Shown here piece by piece: positions 14,010 through 14,120 of a stretch of 14,120 bases of DNA. A program made the translations under genes and the position numbers. Position 1 is the first letter of the stretch; every line of letters starts with the position of its first letter. The notes under the pieces were generated by a model. That model worked only from the letters and a program-made list of their open reading frames with translations, was not told the origin of the DNA and made no database searches. This DNA comes from 66-474 sp035572335 (lineage in GTDB: Bacteria; Pseudomonadota; Gammaproteobacteria; Xanthomonadales; Rhodanobacteraceae): contig DATNAW010000174.1 in the NCBI GenBank assembly GCA_035572335.1, positions 1 through 14,120 on the forward strand, in the 5' to 3' direction.

Positions 14010-14120
14010 ACGTCGGGTGCGGCACATGTCCGGACCCGGCTTCGTCGGATCAAGCGCTGGATGCGCTTGATCCGCGGCGGGCCATCCTTGGCCCGCGCAT
14101 CAGGGCATTGTTCAACGCCC
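13978..14120. repeat. Cluster of five consecutive palindromes
   Basis: Five inverted repeats follow one another without a gene. They are 13978-14009 (13-base arms); 14014-14038 (imperfect); 14046-14074 (12-base arms CGGATCAAGCGC and GCGCTTGATCCG, loop TGGAT); 14077-14096 (8-base arms GCGGGCCA and TGGCCCGC, loop TCCT); and 14103-14120 (one mismatch, possibly continuing beyond the edge). This resembles a mosaic of REP-like intergenic repeats. Copies elsewhere in the genome cannot be seen from here. Confidence 0.6.

Noticed and set aside
12951..14027. A 359-codon upstream extension of the phosphatase frame, which would make a fusion protein
   Set aside because: The extension lies in another frame of the adaptor gene and is Arg/Gly-rich without a domain. 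The family N-terminus begins at the GTG at 12950.
13955..14053. A 33-residue N-terminal extension of the adaptor protein
   Set aside because: It would place an Arg-rich segment before the lipoprotein signal peptide and is translated across the perfect hairpin. The GTG at 13954 has a strong ribosome-binding site.

Overview
The window is GC-rich, densely packed proteobacterial chromosome, mostly read from the minus strand. CysB, CysG, CysJ, CysI, CysH and the bifunctional PheA all resemble gammaproteobacterial proteins. High GC and long spurious antisense frames suggest the Xanthomonadales (Xanthomonadaceae or Rhodanobacteraceae). This placement is inferred from protein flavour, not from a marker gene.

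Layout, left to right. (1) At 1-31 are the first codons of a minus-strand gene that runs off the left edge. (2) At 109-3246 lies a minus-strand cluster, in transcription order cysG (siroheme synthase), a 1-Cys peroxiredoxin and a cysteine synthase. (3) A CysB-type LysR regulator (3503-4483, plus) is divergent from cysG; the 256-base interval between them holds a near-perfect 20-bp palindrome built of two met-box-like octamers. (4) A small exported protein of unknown function and pheA (4495-6184, minus) follow. A second copy of the palindromic motif lies about 60 bases upstream of pheA. (5) cysJ-cysI-cysH (6264-10467, minus) form a tightly overlapping sulfite/PAPS reduction operon. (6) A likely 66-residue small gene (10645-10845, plus) is divergent from cysJ. 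(7) A class III aminotransferase of the HemL family and a HAD-IB phosphatase of the MtnX type form a pair (10859-12950, minus). (8) A lipoprotein membrane-fusion subunit of the HlyD type (13040-13954, minus) is preceded by a run of five palindromes reaching the right edge.

Together, the cys genes cover most of assimilatory sulfate reduction after PAPS formation. CysH reduces PAPS to sulfite, CysJI reduces sulfite to sulfide using siroheme made by CysG, the cysteine synthase fixes sulfide into cysteine, and the CysB-like regulator probably senses pathway demand. The ATP sulfurylase and APS kinase genes (cysD, cysN, cysC) are not in the window. No rRNA, tRNA, CRISPR array, phage gene or transposase was seen. 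The most interesting items are the shared operator-like palindrome, the palindrome cluster at the right end, and the uncharacterised aminotransferase/phosphatase pair.
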